64,000 bases of DNA, taken from the NCBI GenBank assembly GCA_051881435.1, contig JBJEPW010000001.1, positions 1 through 64,000 of the forward strand, read 5' to 3'. Positions 44,986 through 53,289 of this stretch are shown here, piece by piece. The notes beneath the pieces are model-generated. The model saw nothing but the letters and a program-made list of their open reading frames with translations, did no database searches and was not told the origin of the DNA. The translations under genes and the position numbers were made by a program. Within the stretch, counting starts at the first letter, position 1. The number at the start of each line of letters is the position of its first letter. Origin of the DNA: Fimenecus sp051881435 (lineage in GTDB: Bacteria > Bacillota > Clostridia > Oscillospirales > Acutalibacteraceae).

Positions 44986-46275
44986 ATGATAAATACAGTA
45001 TTTGCAGACGGCAAAAGTGAAGAAATACTCATTTCTCAGCTTAAAGAGAGAAGCGGTGAGGTGGATAAGGCAGTAACAGCCGCCGTCAGCGAAATCCTTG
45101 AAAATGTTAAGAAAAACGGTGATAAAGCCGTTTATGAATATACCGTAAAATTTGACGGTAAAGCACCGGAAAAAGCAGAGATATCAAAGGAAGAAATTGA
45201 TGAGGCTATTGAAAAATGCGATAAATTCTTTTTAGAGTCTCTTAAAAAAGCGGCTTTGAATATTAAGGATTTTCACGCCCGCCAAAAACAGCAAAGCTGG
45301 CTCACTACAAAGGATAACGGCGTAATTATGGGTCAGCGTGTAAGAGGACTTTCAAGGGTTGGAATTTATGTTCCCGGGGGAACGGCGGCGTATCCTTCAA
45401 GCGTTTTAATGAATGCAATTCCGGCAAAAATTGCAGGCGTAGGTGAAATTATTATGGTAACGCCCCCTGCAAAGGACGGCAAGCCCAACCCCGATATTCT
45501 TGCCGCCGCAAAAATCGCAGGAGTTGACCGTGTATTCTTAATGGGCGGAGCGCAGGCAGTTGCGGCATTGGCTTTCGGCACCGAAACCGTTCCCAAGGTT
45601 GATAAAATTGTGGGACCGGGAAATATTTTCGTTGCAACCGCAAAAAAACTCCTTTACGGCACAGTGGATATTGATATGGTGGCAGGTCCCAGCGAGATTT
45701 TAATTGTCGCCGATGATAGCGCAAATCCGAAATTCCTTGCCGCCGACCTTATGAGTCAGGCGGAGCACGATGTTTTGGCAAGCGCAATTTTAATAACTAC
45801 AAGCGCCAAAATTGCAGAGGAGACAAAGGCAGAGCTTAAAAGGCAGTGCGCAGCTCTTTCCCGTAAGGATATAATCGAAAAAGCATTAAAGGATTTCGGC
45901 GCAATTATCATTTGCGACAGTATGGACAAAGCGGTGGATTTTGCAAACCGCCTTGCCCCCGAACACCTTGAAATGTGCGTTGAAAATCCCATGGAATATA
46001 TCGGCAGAATGGATAATGCAGGCAGTGTTTTCCTTGGCAATTATTCACCCGAGCCCTTGGGCGATTATTTCGCAGGTCCAAACCATGTTTTGCCCACAAG
46101 CGGCACGGCAAGATTTTTCTCGCCTCTTTCGGTGGATAGCTTTATTAAAAAATCAAGCTTTATTTACTATACGGAAGACGCTTTAAAAGAGGCTAAGGAT
46201 AATGTTGTTTCCCTTGCCGAAACAGAGGGGCTTACAGCCCACGCAAACTCTATAAAGGTCAGATTTGAGGACTGA
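44986..46275 (+). CDS. hisD: Histidinol dehydrogenase
   Basis: This 429-residue zinc enzyme oxidises histidinol to histidine in the last two steps. It has VGIYVPGGTAAYPSSVLMN, MGGAQAVAALAFGT, and VAGPSEILIVAD, then the LMSQAEHD and APEHLE metal ligands. ATG 44986 follows GAAGGTGA; a longer frame from 44947 overlaps hisG and was rejected. Confidence 0.95.
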   Translation: MINTVFADGKSEEILISQLKERSGEVDKAVTAAVSEILENVKKNGDKAVYEYTVKFDGKAPEKAEISKEEIDEAIEKCDKFFLESLKKAALNIKDFHARQKQQSWLTTKDNGVIMGQRVRGLSRVGIYVPGGTAAYPSSVLMNAIPAKIAGVGEIIMVTPPAKDGKPNPDILAAAKIAGVDRVFLMGGAQAVAALAFGTETVPKVDKIVGPGNIFVATAKKLLYGTVDIDMVAGPSEILIVADDSANPKFLAADLMSQAEHDVLASAILITTSAKIAEETKAELKRQCAALSRKDIIEKALKDFGAIIICDSMDKAVDFANRLAPEHLEMCVENPMEYIGRMDNAGSVFLGNYSPEPLGDYFAGPNHVLPTSGTARFFSPLSVDSFIKKSSFIYYTEDALKEAKDNVVSLAETEGLTAHANSIKVRFED

Positions 46276-46277
46276 AA

Positions 46278-47333
46278 ATGTTTGAACTTAACGAAAAAGT
46301 CAAAAATTTAACACCCTATGAGCCAATCAGCGGAGATTATGAAATCCGCCTTGATGCCAACGAGTCATTTTTGACCGTTCCCGAAAATATAGCGGAGGAA
46401 ATGGCGGCGGCTTTGAAAAAAACTGCGCTTAACCGCTACCCCGACCCTCTTGCACAAGAACTTGTTGAGGGCTTTTCAAAATATTTTAATGTGCCCGCCG
46501 ATTGTGTGACGGCAGGCAACGGCTCCGATGAAATAATCTCGGTCATTATGAACGCTTTTCTCCAAAAGGGAGACAAGATTTTAACCCTTGAACCGGATTT
46601 TTCAATGTACCGCTTTTACGGCGAAATTGCCGAGTGCGGTTGTGTAAAATATCAGAAGAACGATGATTTGTCCGTTGATATTGATAAGGTAATAGAGCTT
46701 GCCGATAAAGAAAACATACGGATTGTGATTTTCTCAAATCCATGCAATCCCACCTCATGTATTGTTAAAAAGGACGATGTGAGAAGGCTTGTTAAAAGCG
46801 TTTCGTCCCTTGTTGTTCTTGACGAAGCATATATGGATTTTGCAGAGGACGAAAGTTTGCTTGCAGAGTTTCAAAATTATGATAATCTTATAATTTTAAA
46901 AACCTGCTCAAAGGCTTTGGGCTCGGCGGCTTTGCGTTTAGGCTTTGCCGTTGCTAACAAAACGCTTACCAATGTTATCCGTTCGGTAAAATCACCGTAT
47001 AATGTAAATTCAGTCAGTCAGGCGTTGGGAACGGTGCTGTTTTCTCACCCCGAATATATTGATGATTGCATTAAAACGGTTGTGGAGTCACGAAAAGAAC
47101 TTTATTCAATGATAAAAGCAATTGAGAACAATTTCGATGCAATCGAAAGAGTTTTTGAAACACATACAAATTTTGTATTTTTAAAGGTAAAAAACGCCGC
47201 AGATGTGTTTGAAAAAATGAAAAGTCACGGTATAATAATCCGTAATATGGGAGATTATCTGCGGATAACGGCAGGAACAAAATACGAAAACGAAAAAACG
47301 CTCAGTACGCTTAAAAAAGTATTGGAGGAATAA
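46278..47333 (+). CDS. hisC: Histidinol-phosphate aminotransferase
   Basis: The 351-residue PLP enzyme (fold type I) makes histidinol phosphate. NPCNPTS and VVLDEAYMDF bind the cofactor; the lysine of LKTCSKALGSAALRLGF forms the Schiff base. It follows hisD by two bases. Confidence 0.94.
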   Translation: MFELNEKVKNLTPYEPISGDYEIRLDANESFLTVPENIAEEMAAALKKTALNRYPDPLAQELVEGFSKYFNVPADCVTAGNGSDEIISVIMNAFLQKGDKILTLEPDFSMYRFYGEIAECGCVKYQKNDDLSVDIDKVIELADKENIRIVIFSNPCNPTSCIVKKDDVRRLVKSVSSLVVLDEAYMDFAEDESLLAEFQNYDNLIILKTCSKALGSAALRLGFAVANKTLTNVIRSVKSPYNVNSVSQALGTVLFSHPEYIDDCIKTVVESRKELYSMIKAIENNFDAIERVFETHTNFVFLKVKNAADVFEKMKSHGIIIRNMGDYLRITAGTKYENEKTLSTLKKVLEE

Positions 47334-47335
47334 AT

Positions 47336-47908
47336 ATGCGCCAAACCTCTGTTCAAAGAAAAACAAAAGAAACCGATATTTCACTTTCTCTCTGCCTTGA
47401 CGGAGGCGAAGTTTCCGTTCAGACAGGCGTAGGCTTTTTTGACCATATGCTTACAGCCTTTGCGGCTCACGCAGGCTTCGGGCTTTGCGTTAAATGCAAA
47501 GGAGACATTGAGGTAGATTGCCACCACACCGTTGAAGATGTGGGAATAGTCCTGGGTAAGGCTCTTTTTGAGGTACTTGGCGATAAATCCAACATTGCCC
47601 GTTACGGAAGCTTTTTTGTGCCTATGGACGAGGCATTGGGCTTTGCGGCGGTGGATATTTGCAACCGTGCATATCTTGTTTTTGAGGCGGATTTCCCACA
47701 GGAAAAGTGCGGCGACTTTGACGTTTGTATGTGCGAGGAGTTTTTCCGTGCAGTTGCAGACAACGCAAAAATCACTTTGCATCTCCGTGCGCCATACGGT
47801 AAAAATTCTCACCACATTGCCGAGGCAATTTTCAAGGCGGCAGGCCACGCTATGAGCATTGCGGCAGAAAAAAGAGATACAACACTTTCCACAAAGGGGA
47901 GCCTTTAA
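47336..47908 (+). CDS. hisB: Imidazoleglycerol-phosphate dehydratase
   Basis: The 190-residue monofunctional dehydratase has the doubled metal motifs: GFFDHML and CHHTVEDVG in the first half, and KNSHHIAEAIFKA in the second. The phosphatase half found in enterobacterial HisB is absent. hisH normally comes next in such operons, but here hisA follows after three bases. Confidence 0.95.
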   Translation: MRQTSVQRKTKETDISLSLCLDGGEVSVQTGVGFFDHMLTAFAAHAGFGLCVKCKGDIEVDCHHTVEDVGIVLGKALFEVLGDKSNIARYGSFFVPMDEALGFAAVDICNRAYLVFEADFPQEKCGDFDVCMCEEFFRAVADNAKITLHLRAPYGKNSHHIAEAIFKAAGHAMSIAAEKRDTTLSTKGSL

Positions 47909-47911
47909 TAA

Positions 47912-48628
47912 ATGATAATTTTTCCCGCTATTGATATAAAGGACAAAGAATGTGTAAGATTATATAAAGGCGATTTTGCCACAGCCGCAAAGGTTGCCGA
48001 AAGCTATACGGATGTAGCTGTTAGCTTTAAAAAAGCAGGCGCACAGTGGATACATATGGTTGACCTTAACGGCGCTCTTAACGGCGAACGGATAAACAGC
48101 GAGATTTTCATAGATGTTGCCAAAAACAGCGGCTTAAAGGTTGAGGTAGGCGGCGGAATCCGTTCCATGCAGGATGTTGCCTTTTATCTTGAAAAGGGAA
48201 TAGAGCGTGTGATAATCGGTTCGGCGGCTTTAAAAAATCCCGATTTGGTGAAAGAAGCATGTCGTGAATACGGTGATAAAATCGCTGTGGGTATAGATGC
48301 CAGGAATGAAATGGTGGCAACCGAGGGGTGGACGGAAAAAAGCAACACCCATTATATTGACCTTGCAAAGAAAATGGAACAATTCGGTGTAAAGTATATT
48401 ATCTTTACAGATATTGACTGCGACGGTATGCTTTCGGGACCGAATTTGGAACAGCTTGTGAAGTTAAACAATGCTGTTTCCTGTAATATTACAGCCAGCG
48501 GCGGAATTAAAGATATAAGCAATATCAAGGCTTTAAAGGCGGCGGGGCTGTACGGTGCCATATGCGGACGGTCTCTTTACAGCGGTACGCTGAAGCTCTG
48601 CGACGCCGTAAAGGAATGTGAGGTGTAA
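47912..48628 (+). CDS. hisA: ProFAR isomerase
   Basis: The 238-residue TIM barrel opens IIFPAIDIKDKECVRLYKGD with the catalytic aspartate, and has EVGGGIRSMQD and the second acid in FTDIDCDGM, then ASGGIKD. It makes PRFAR, the substrate for the HisH/HisF synthase that is missing from this operon. Confidence 0.95.
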   Translation: MIIFPAIDIKDKECVRLYKGDFATAAKVAESYTDVAVSFKKAGAQWIHMVDLNGALNGERINSEIFIDVAKNSGLKVEVGGGIRSMQDVAFYLEKGIERVIIGSAALKNPDLVKEACREYGDKIAVGIDARNEMVATEGWTEKSNTHYIDLAKKMEQFGVKYIIFTDIDCDGMLSGPNLEQLVKLNNAVSCNITASGGIKDISNIKALKAAGLYGAICGRSLYSGTLKLCDAVKECEV

Positions 48629-48632
48629 AGCT

Positions 48633-48947
48633 GTGGAACTTGACAGGTTTTTCGTAAAATCGGAGCTTATTCCCGCAATAATTCAAGAGGAAAAAACAGG
48701 CGAGGTGCTTATGCTTGCCTATATGAATAAAGAATCTATGGCAAAAACTCTCGAAACAGGCTACACTTGGTTTTGGAGCCGTTCCCGCCAAGAGCTTTGG
48801 AATAAGGGCGCAACCTCAGGCCATGTTCAAAAGGTGATTTCCATACACGGCGACTGCGACGATGATACATTGCTTATAAAAGTAGAGCAAACAGGACCTG
48901 CCTGCCATACAGGCAGTAAAGCCTGCTTTTTCAATAAGATAAAATAA
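48633..48947 (+). CDS. hisI: Phosphoribosyl-AMP cyclohydrolase
   Basis: The 104-residue enzyme opens PR-AMP. VLMLAYMNKESMAKT, the zinc site DCDDDT and the cysteines in GPACHTG...CFF are present. The GTG at 48633 has GAGGTG seven bases upstream, overlapping the end of hisA. It is separate from hisE. Confidence 0.93.
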   Translation: MELDRFFVKSELIPAIIQEEKTGEVLMLAYMNKESMAKTLETGYTWFWSRSRQELWNKGATSGHVQKVISIHGDCDDDTLLIKVEQTGPACHTGSKACFFNKIK

Positions 48948-48957
48948 GGTGAATAAA

Positions 48958-49284
48958 ATGAACGATACATTGCAAAATCTTTACAATACAATAATTTCAA
49001 GGCGTGAAAATCCACAGGAGGGCTCATATACCTGCTATCTTTTCGATAAAGGACTTGATAAAATCCTTAAAAAGGTGGGGGAGGAGTGCTCGGAAACCAT
49101 TATTGCCGCAAAAAACGGAATTAAAGAGGATACGGTGGGCGAGATAAGCGACCTTATCTTCCACCTTTTCGTTATGATGGCAAACGAGGGGATATCCGTC
49201 CAAGATGTTATGGCGGAGCTTGATAAACGCAGTGAAAAAACAGGTAATTTAAAAACCTTTCACCAAGTTGATAAAAATACCTGA
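48958..49284 (+). CDS. hisE: Phosphoribosyl-ATP pyrophosphatase
   Basis: The 108-residue all-alpha MazG-like hydrolase removes pyrophosphate from PR-ATP. KKVGEECSETIIAAKN and EISDLIFHL carry the metal-binding acids. ATG 48958 follows AAGGTG; an in-frame GTG at 48949 overlaps that site. Last his gene of the operon. Confidence 0.93.
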   Translation: MNDTLQNLYNTIISRRENPQEGSYTCYLFDKGLDKILKKVGEECSETIIAAKNGIKEDTVGEISDLIFHLFVMMANEGISVQDVMAELDKRSEKTGNLKTFHQVDKNT

Positions 49285-49298
49285 TAGGGGGGAAAGTT

Positions 49299-50765
49299 AT
49301 GATATTTCTTTGGATTGTTTTGGGGCTTTTGGGGCTGTTTATTGTTGTAACGCTTATCAGAGCCGCATTTTTCAAGCCTGAAAAGGTTGAAACAACGCCT
49401 CTCACGGAAGAAAGCGTGGATATTGACCGTTATTGCACCAACCTTTGCGATGCAATTAAAATTAAGACAATTTCTAACTATGACCGTGATTTGGTTGATT
49501 GGGCGGAGTTTGATAAATTTCATGCCTTTTTAGAGGAACGCTATCCCCTTATCCACAAAACCATGACAAAAACAAAAATTGCCGATGCAAGCCTTGTTTT
49601 TAAGTGGGAGGGTGCAGACCCCTCGCTTGACGGTATTGCTCTTTTAGGTCATCAGGATGTTGTGCCCATTGCCGAGGGAACGGAAAATGATTGGGAGCAT
49701 CCGCCCTTTGAAGGCGTAAATGACGGCGAGTTCATCTGGGGCAGAGGCGCAATGGATATGAAAAACCACCTCATCGCCGTGATGGAAAGTGTTGAAGCGC
49801 TCATAGCCGAGGGTTATCAGCCAAAGCGTACCGTTTATATTTGTCTAGGTCATAACGAAGAAGTTGTTGCTGCTCCCGATAACGGCGCAAAGGCAATCGC
49901 CAAGTATTTTGAGGAGCAGGGAGTGCACCTTGAAGCCGTTCTTGACGAGGGCGGAGCAATTCTTCCCGCAACGGTCAAGGGCGTTGTGGATTGTAACCTT
50001 GCAGGCGTTGGAATTGCAGAAAAGGGAAGCGTAAATTATAAAATCAGCGTAAACGCAAAGGGCGGACATTCCTCACAGCCCCCTGAGCATACAGCTCTCG
50101 GTCACCTTGCAGATGTTATTAAGGATATTGAAAAGCATCAGTTTAAGGCTACAATGCCCGATTTTGTCTATGATTTGTTTACCTCAATCGGTAAGCGCAG
50201 TACATACCCTGCAAAGCTTTTATTCTGCAACCTTTGGCTTTTAAAGCCCCTTGTTGTAAAAATTATGACGAAAATTCCCCCCGCTGCGTCACTTATCCGC
50301 ACCTGTACGGCAGTAACCATGGCGCAGGGCAGTCCTCAGTTCAATGTTTTGCCGCAAAAAGCGTCAATAACCGTAAACTTCCGCACCATGCCGGGCGTAA
50401 CAATTAAAGATGTTGAACAGCATATTAAAGACAGCGTTCGCAACAAGAATATTGACATTGAGTTTCTTGTGGGAAAAGAAGCCTCAAAGGTTTCACCCAC
50501 CGATTCCAAGGCATTTAAGGTAATCAAGGAGCTTTGCGAAAGTTCAAATGAGAAAAATCTCGTTGCGCCGTTCCTTGTAATGGGCGGTACTGATTCATAT
50601 AACTATGAAAATGTGTGCGAAAATATTTACCGCTTTGCTCCCTTTGTTGTAAACACAGGACTTTTGCTTTGCACTCACGCAACAAACGAAAGACTGCCCC
50701 TTGACAGCATTGAAGAAGCTCTCAAATTCTTTAAGCGTTATATTAGAAGAATGACTGAAAATTAA
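49299..50765 (+). CDS. M20 family metallopeptidase, membrane-anchored
   Basis: The 488-residue protein has one N-terminal membrane helix (about residues 2-24) and then an M20 fold like carboxypeptidase PM20D1/CPS1 relatives. Metal and catalytic motifs GHQDVVPI, WGRGAMDMK, and HNEE are in place, and the dimerisation domain starts with AKGGHSSQPPEHTALG. It hydrolyses peptides or N-acyl amino acids; the substrate is unknown. It follows hisE by 14 bases and may be read from the his promoter, but has no evident role in histidine synthesis. Confidence 0.88.
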   Translation: MIFLWIVLGLLGLFIVVTLIRAAFFKPEKVETTPLTEESVDIDRYCTNLCDAIKIKTISNYDRDLVDWAEFDKFHAFLEERYPLIHKTMTKTKIADASLVFKWEGADPSLDGIALLGHQDVVPIAEGTENDWEHPPFEGVNDGEFIWGRGAMDMKNHLIAVMESVEALIAEGYQPKRTVYICLGHNEEVVAAPDNGAKAIAKYFEEQGVHLEAVLDEGGAILPATVKGVVDCNLAGVGIAEKGSVNYKISVNAKGGHSSQPPEHTALGHLADVIKDIEKHQFKATMPDFVYDLFTSIGKRSTYPAKLLFCNLWLLKPLVVKIMTKIPPAASLIRTCTAVTMAQGSPQFNVLPQKASITVNFRTMPGVTIKDVEQHIKDSVRNKNIDIEFLVGKEASKVSPTDSKAFKVIKELCESSNEKNLVAPFLVMGGTDSYNYENVCENIYRFAPFVVNTGLLLCTHATNERLPLDSIEEALKFFKRYIRRMTEN

Positions 50766-50786
50766 GGTTATATTTTAATTTTACTA

Positions 50787-50815
50787 TTGAAATAAGCAAC
50801 ATGGTGTGGTATAAT
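50787..50815 (+). promoter_or_regulatory. Sigma-A promoter ahead of a small-RNA candidate
   Basis: TTGAAA (50787-50792) and a perfect TATAAT (50810-50815) are 17 bases apart. No open frame follows before the terminator at 50871. The upstream context TACTATTGAAATAAGC is the same as at the yebC promoter (52445). Confidence 0.75.
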
Positions 50816-50821
50816 ACAACC

Positions 50822-50902
50822 GTAAATTCATGCGAAGCTTCCGGATTGTAACGAGTGGATTTACAAAAATCAGCCTCCCTTTTCGGGAGGCTGTGTTTTT
50901 TT
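50822..50902 (+). ncRNA. Candidate small noncoding RNA
   Basis: The transcript would run about 80 nt from the promoter at 50787-50815 to an intrinsic terminator. A closing stem GTAAATTC (50822-50829) / GGATTTAC (50857-50864) encloses GAAGCTTC, and the terminator hairpin follows. There is no start codon with a ribosome binding site and room for a peptide. Its family was not recognised. Alternatively it is only a terminator region shared by the convergent genes. Confidence 0.45.
50871..50902. terminator. Bidirectional terminator
   Basis: CAGCCTCCC and GGGAGGCTG form a perfect 9-bp stem (50871-50893). A run of seven T follows on the plus strand. On the minus strand the stem is followed by ATTTTTG. 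It can end the plus-strand transcripts and the minus-strand uxaC transcript. Confidence 0.85.
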
Positions 50903-50911
50903 GTCTTTATT

Positions 50912-52312
50912 TTATATTCCGAAATACTTTTTTGCGTTGTTAAAGGAAATATCCGCAACTATTTGCGAAAGGAAAGCAATATCGCAGGGGTACTTGCCCT
51001 CTTCAACAAGGTCGCCTAAAAGCTCGCAGAGAATGCGGCGGAAATATTCATGGCGGGGATAGGATAAAAAGCTTCTTGAATCCGTAACCATTCCCACAAA
51101 TTTGCCGAGAACGCCTAAATTTGCGAGGGCCTTCATCTGCTGACGCATACCGTCGTAGTTATCGTTGAACCACCAAGCAGAGCCGAACTGAATTTTTGAT
51201 TGAGCCTCGCTTGACTGGAAGTTGCCAAGCATTGTGCCCAGAACATAATTATCCTTGGGATTAAGAGTGAACAGTACGGTTTTGGGCAGTGAGCCTTTTA
51301 CCTCCAAGGCGTCGAGATAACGGGACAGTCCGTGGGCAAGTCGGTAATCGTCAACGGAGTCAAAGCCTGTATCGGGTCCAAGCAAATTAAACATTTTTGT
51401 GTTGTTGTTTCTCATTGCGCCGAAATGAAGCTCCATCACCCAGCCCCGTTTTGCATACTGCTCGCCGAAGAACATAAGCAGCGCGGTGCGGTACATATCA
51501 AGCTCTTTTTCAGTGAAAGTACCGTGAGAAAGTGCCTTTTTGAAAATCTCTTCAAGCTGTTCGTCCGTTGCAGGCTCAAAGGGACAGTAAGCGAGGGCGT
51601 GGTCACTTGCGCGGCAGCCCATTTCATCGAAAAATTCAATTCTCTTTTCAAGGGCATGAAGCAAAGATGCAAAGCTGTCGATTTTCATATGGTTGGCTTT
51701 TTCCATTGCCTCAATCCAAGGGACAAACACATCGCTTTCAATCAGGAAAGATTTATCGGGACGGAAAGCGGGAAGAACCTTGCAATTAAAGGAACTGTCC
51801 GCCGCCAAAAGCTTATGGTATTCAAGGCTGTCCGCCGCGTCGTCCGTTGTGCAAACGCAGGCAACATTTGATTTTTCAATAAGCTCGCGGGGCGTAAAGC
51901 CGCCCGCTTCAATTTTCGCGTTGCACTTTTCCCATATAGAGGGTGCGGATTTTGGGCTTAACGGCTCGTAAATGTCAAAATACCTCTGCAATTCCAAATG
52001 AGTCCAATGATAAAGAGGATTGCCGATGCAGTAGGGGAGGGCTTCCGCGTATTTCAGAAATTTTTCGTATCCCGTGCTGTCGCCCGTTATGTATTTTTCG
52101 TCAATACCGTATGAGCGCATAGCTCTCCATTTGTAATGGTCGCCGCCGAGCCAAAGCTCTGCAATATCGGCAGGCTTGCGGTTTTCGTAAATCTCTTTTG
52201 GGGACAAATGACAGTGCCAGTCAAAAATCGGCGTGTCCTTTGCACCGTAGTTGTATATTTCCTGCGCTGTGTCGGTGGTAAGAAGGAAATCGTCATTCAT
52301 AAAAGCTTTCAT
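50912..52312 (-). CDS. uxaC: Glucuronate isomerase
   Basis: The 466-residue enzyme interconverts glucuronate and fructuronate (or galacturonate and tagaturonate) in uronic-acid breakdown. FDWHCHLSPKEIYENR carries the metal histidines; MELHFGAMRNNN and TDSRSFLSYPRHEYFRR are family blocks. ATG 52312 follows AAGGTGATTTTT; a longer frame to 52384 was rejected. No other hexuronate genes are adjacent. Confidence 0.95.
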   Translation of the reverse strand: MKAFMNDDFLLTTDTAQEIYNYGAKDTPIFDWHCHLSPKEIYENRKPADIAELWLGGDHYKWRAMRSYGIDEKYITGDSTGYEKFLKYAEALPYCIGNPLYHWTHLELQRYFDIYEPLSPKSAPSIWEKCNAKIEAGGFTPRELIEKSNVACVCTTDDAADSLEYHKLLAADSSFNCKVLPAFRPDKSFLIESDVFVPWIEAMEKANHMKIDSFASLLHALEKRIEFFDEMGCRASDHALAYCPFEPATDEQLEEIFKKALSHGTFTEKELDMYRTALLMFFGEQYAKRGWVMELHFGAMRNNNTKMFNLLGPDTGFDSVDDYRLAHGLSRYLDALEVKGSLPKTVLFTLNPKDNYVLGTMLGNFQSSEAQSKIQFGSAWWFNDNYDGMRQQMKALANLGVLGKFVGMVTDSRSFLSYPRHEYFRRILCELLGDLVEEGKYPCDIAFLSQIVADISFNNAKKYFGI

Positions 52313-52444
52313 AAAAATCACCTTGCCATTATATAAAATACATCTATTTTCACCATTGTACCATATTTTTCGGGAAAAGCACATACCTAAATTAAAATTT
52401 ACGATTTTGTAATCGTTTTGTCACCTAAGAAAGCCAACATACTA

Positions 52445-52473
52445 TTGAAATAAGCGGCGTAATATGTTACAAT
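52445..52473 (+). promoter_or_regulatory. Sigma-A promoter of the yebC-type gene
   Basis: TTGAAA (52445-52450) and TACAAT (52468-52473) are separated by 17 bases. It shares TACTATTGAAATAAGC with the promoter at 50787. It may also serve the glycosyltransferase genes after yebC, because no terminator is seen between them. Confidence 0.75.
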
Positions 52474-52507
52474 AAAACGAATTATATTGATTTTCAGAGG
52501 TAATTTT

Positions 52508-53248
52508 ATGTCAGGACATTCAAAGTGGAGCACAATCAAAAGAAAAAAAGAAAAAACCGATAACGCCAGAGCAAAGGTGTTTACCAAAATCGGCAGAGAA
52601 ATTGCCGTTGCGGTTAAAGAGGGCGGCCCCGACCCCGCGGGCAACTCAAAGCTCAAAGATGTAATCGCAAAGGCAAAAGCAGCCAATGTGCCTAATGATA
52701 ATATCGAAAGAATTATCAAAAAAGCGGCGGGCGACGGCAGTGCGGATAACTACGAGGAAATCGTTTATGAGGGCTACGGTCCTTCGGGAATTGCGGTAAT
52801 TGTTGAAACTCTTACCGATAACCGTAACAGAACTGCGGCAGATGTTCGCCACTATTTCGATAAATACGGCGGAAATATGGGGCAGAGCGGATGCGTTTCC
52901 TTTATGTTCAGCCGTCAGGGCGTTATTCTTTTTGAAAAAGAGGGCATTGATGAGGACAAGCTTATGGAGGATGCTCTCGAGGCGGGTGCTGTGGATTTCA
53001 TAACTGATGATGAGATTTACGATGTCCGCACCGAGCCTTCGGATATGGGCGCAGTTCGTGATGACCTTGAAGCCAAAGGCTATACCTTTGTATCGGCAGA
53101 GGTGGAGTATGTTCCCTCAACCTACACAACTCTTTCCAACCCCGATGATATTAAGAATATGGGCAAAATGCTTGAAATGTTCGAGGATAATGACGATGTC
53201 CAGAATGTTTACCATAACTGGGAAAATGAGGACGATTACGAGGGCTGA
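52508..53248 (+). CDS. YebC/PmpR family regulatory protein
   Basis: The 246-residue protein opens SGHSKWSTIKRKK, the family signature, with KPLD-like acid-rich later domains and length typical of YebC. Members act as transcription regulators or help ribosomes translate proline-rich stretches. ATG 52508 follows AGAGG; an upstream in-frame codon at 52487 was rejected. Confidence 0.93.
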   Translation: MSGHSKWSTIKRKKEKTDNARAKVFTKIGREIAVAVKEGGPDPAGNSKLKDVIAKAKAANVPNDNIERIIKKAAGDGSADNYEEIVYEGYGPSGIAVIVETLTDNRNRTAADVRHYFDKYGGNMGQSGCVSFMFSRQGVILFEKEGIDEDKLMEDALEAGAVDFITDDEIYDVRTEPSDMGAVRDDLEAKGYTFVSAEVEYVPSTYTTLSNPDDIKNMGKMLEMFEDNDDVQNVYHNWENEDDYEG

Positions 53249-53289
53249 TATTCTCGTTCGCGGTTTAGATTTTCAAGGGAAGTGTTTTT

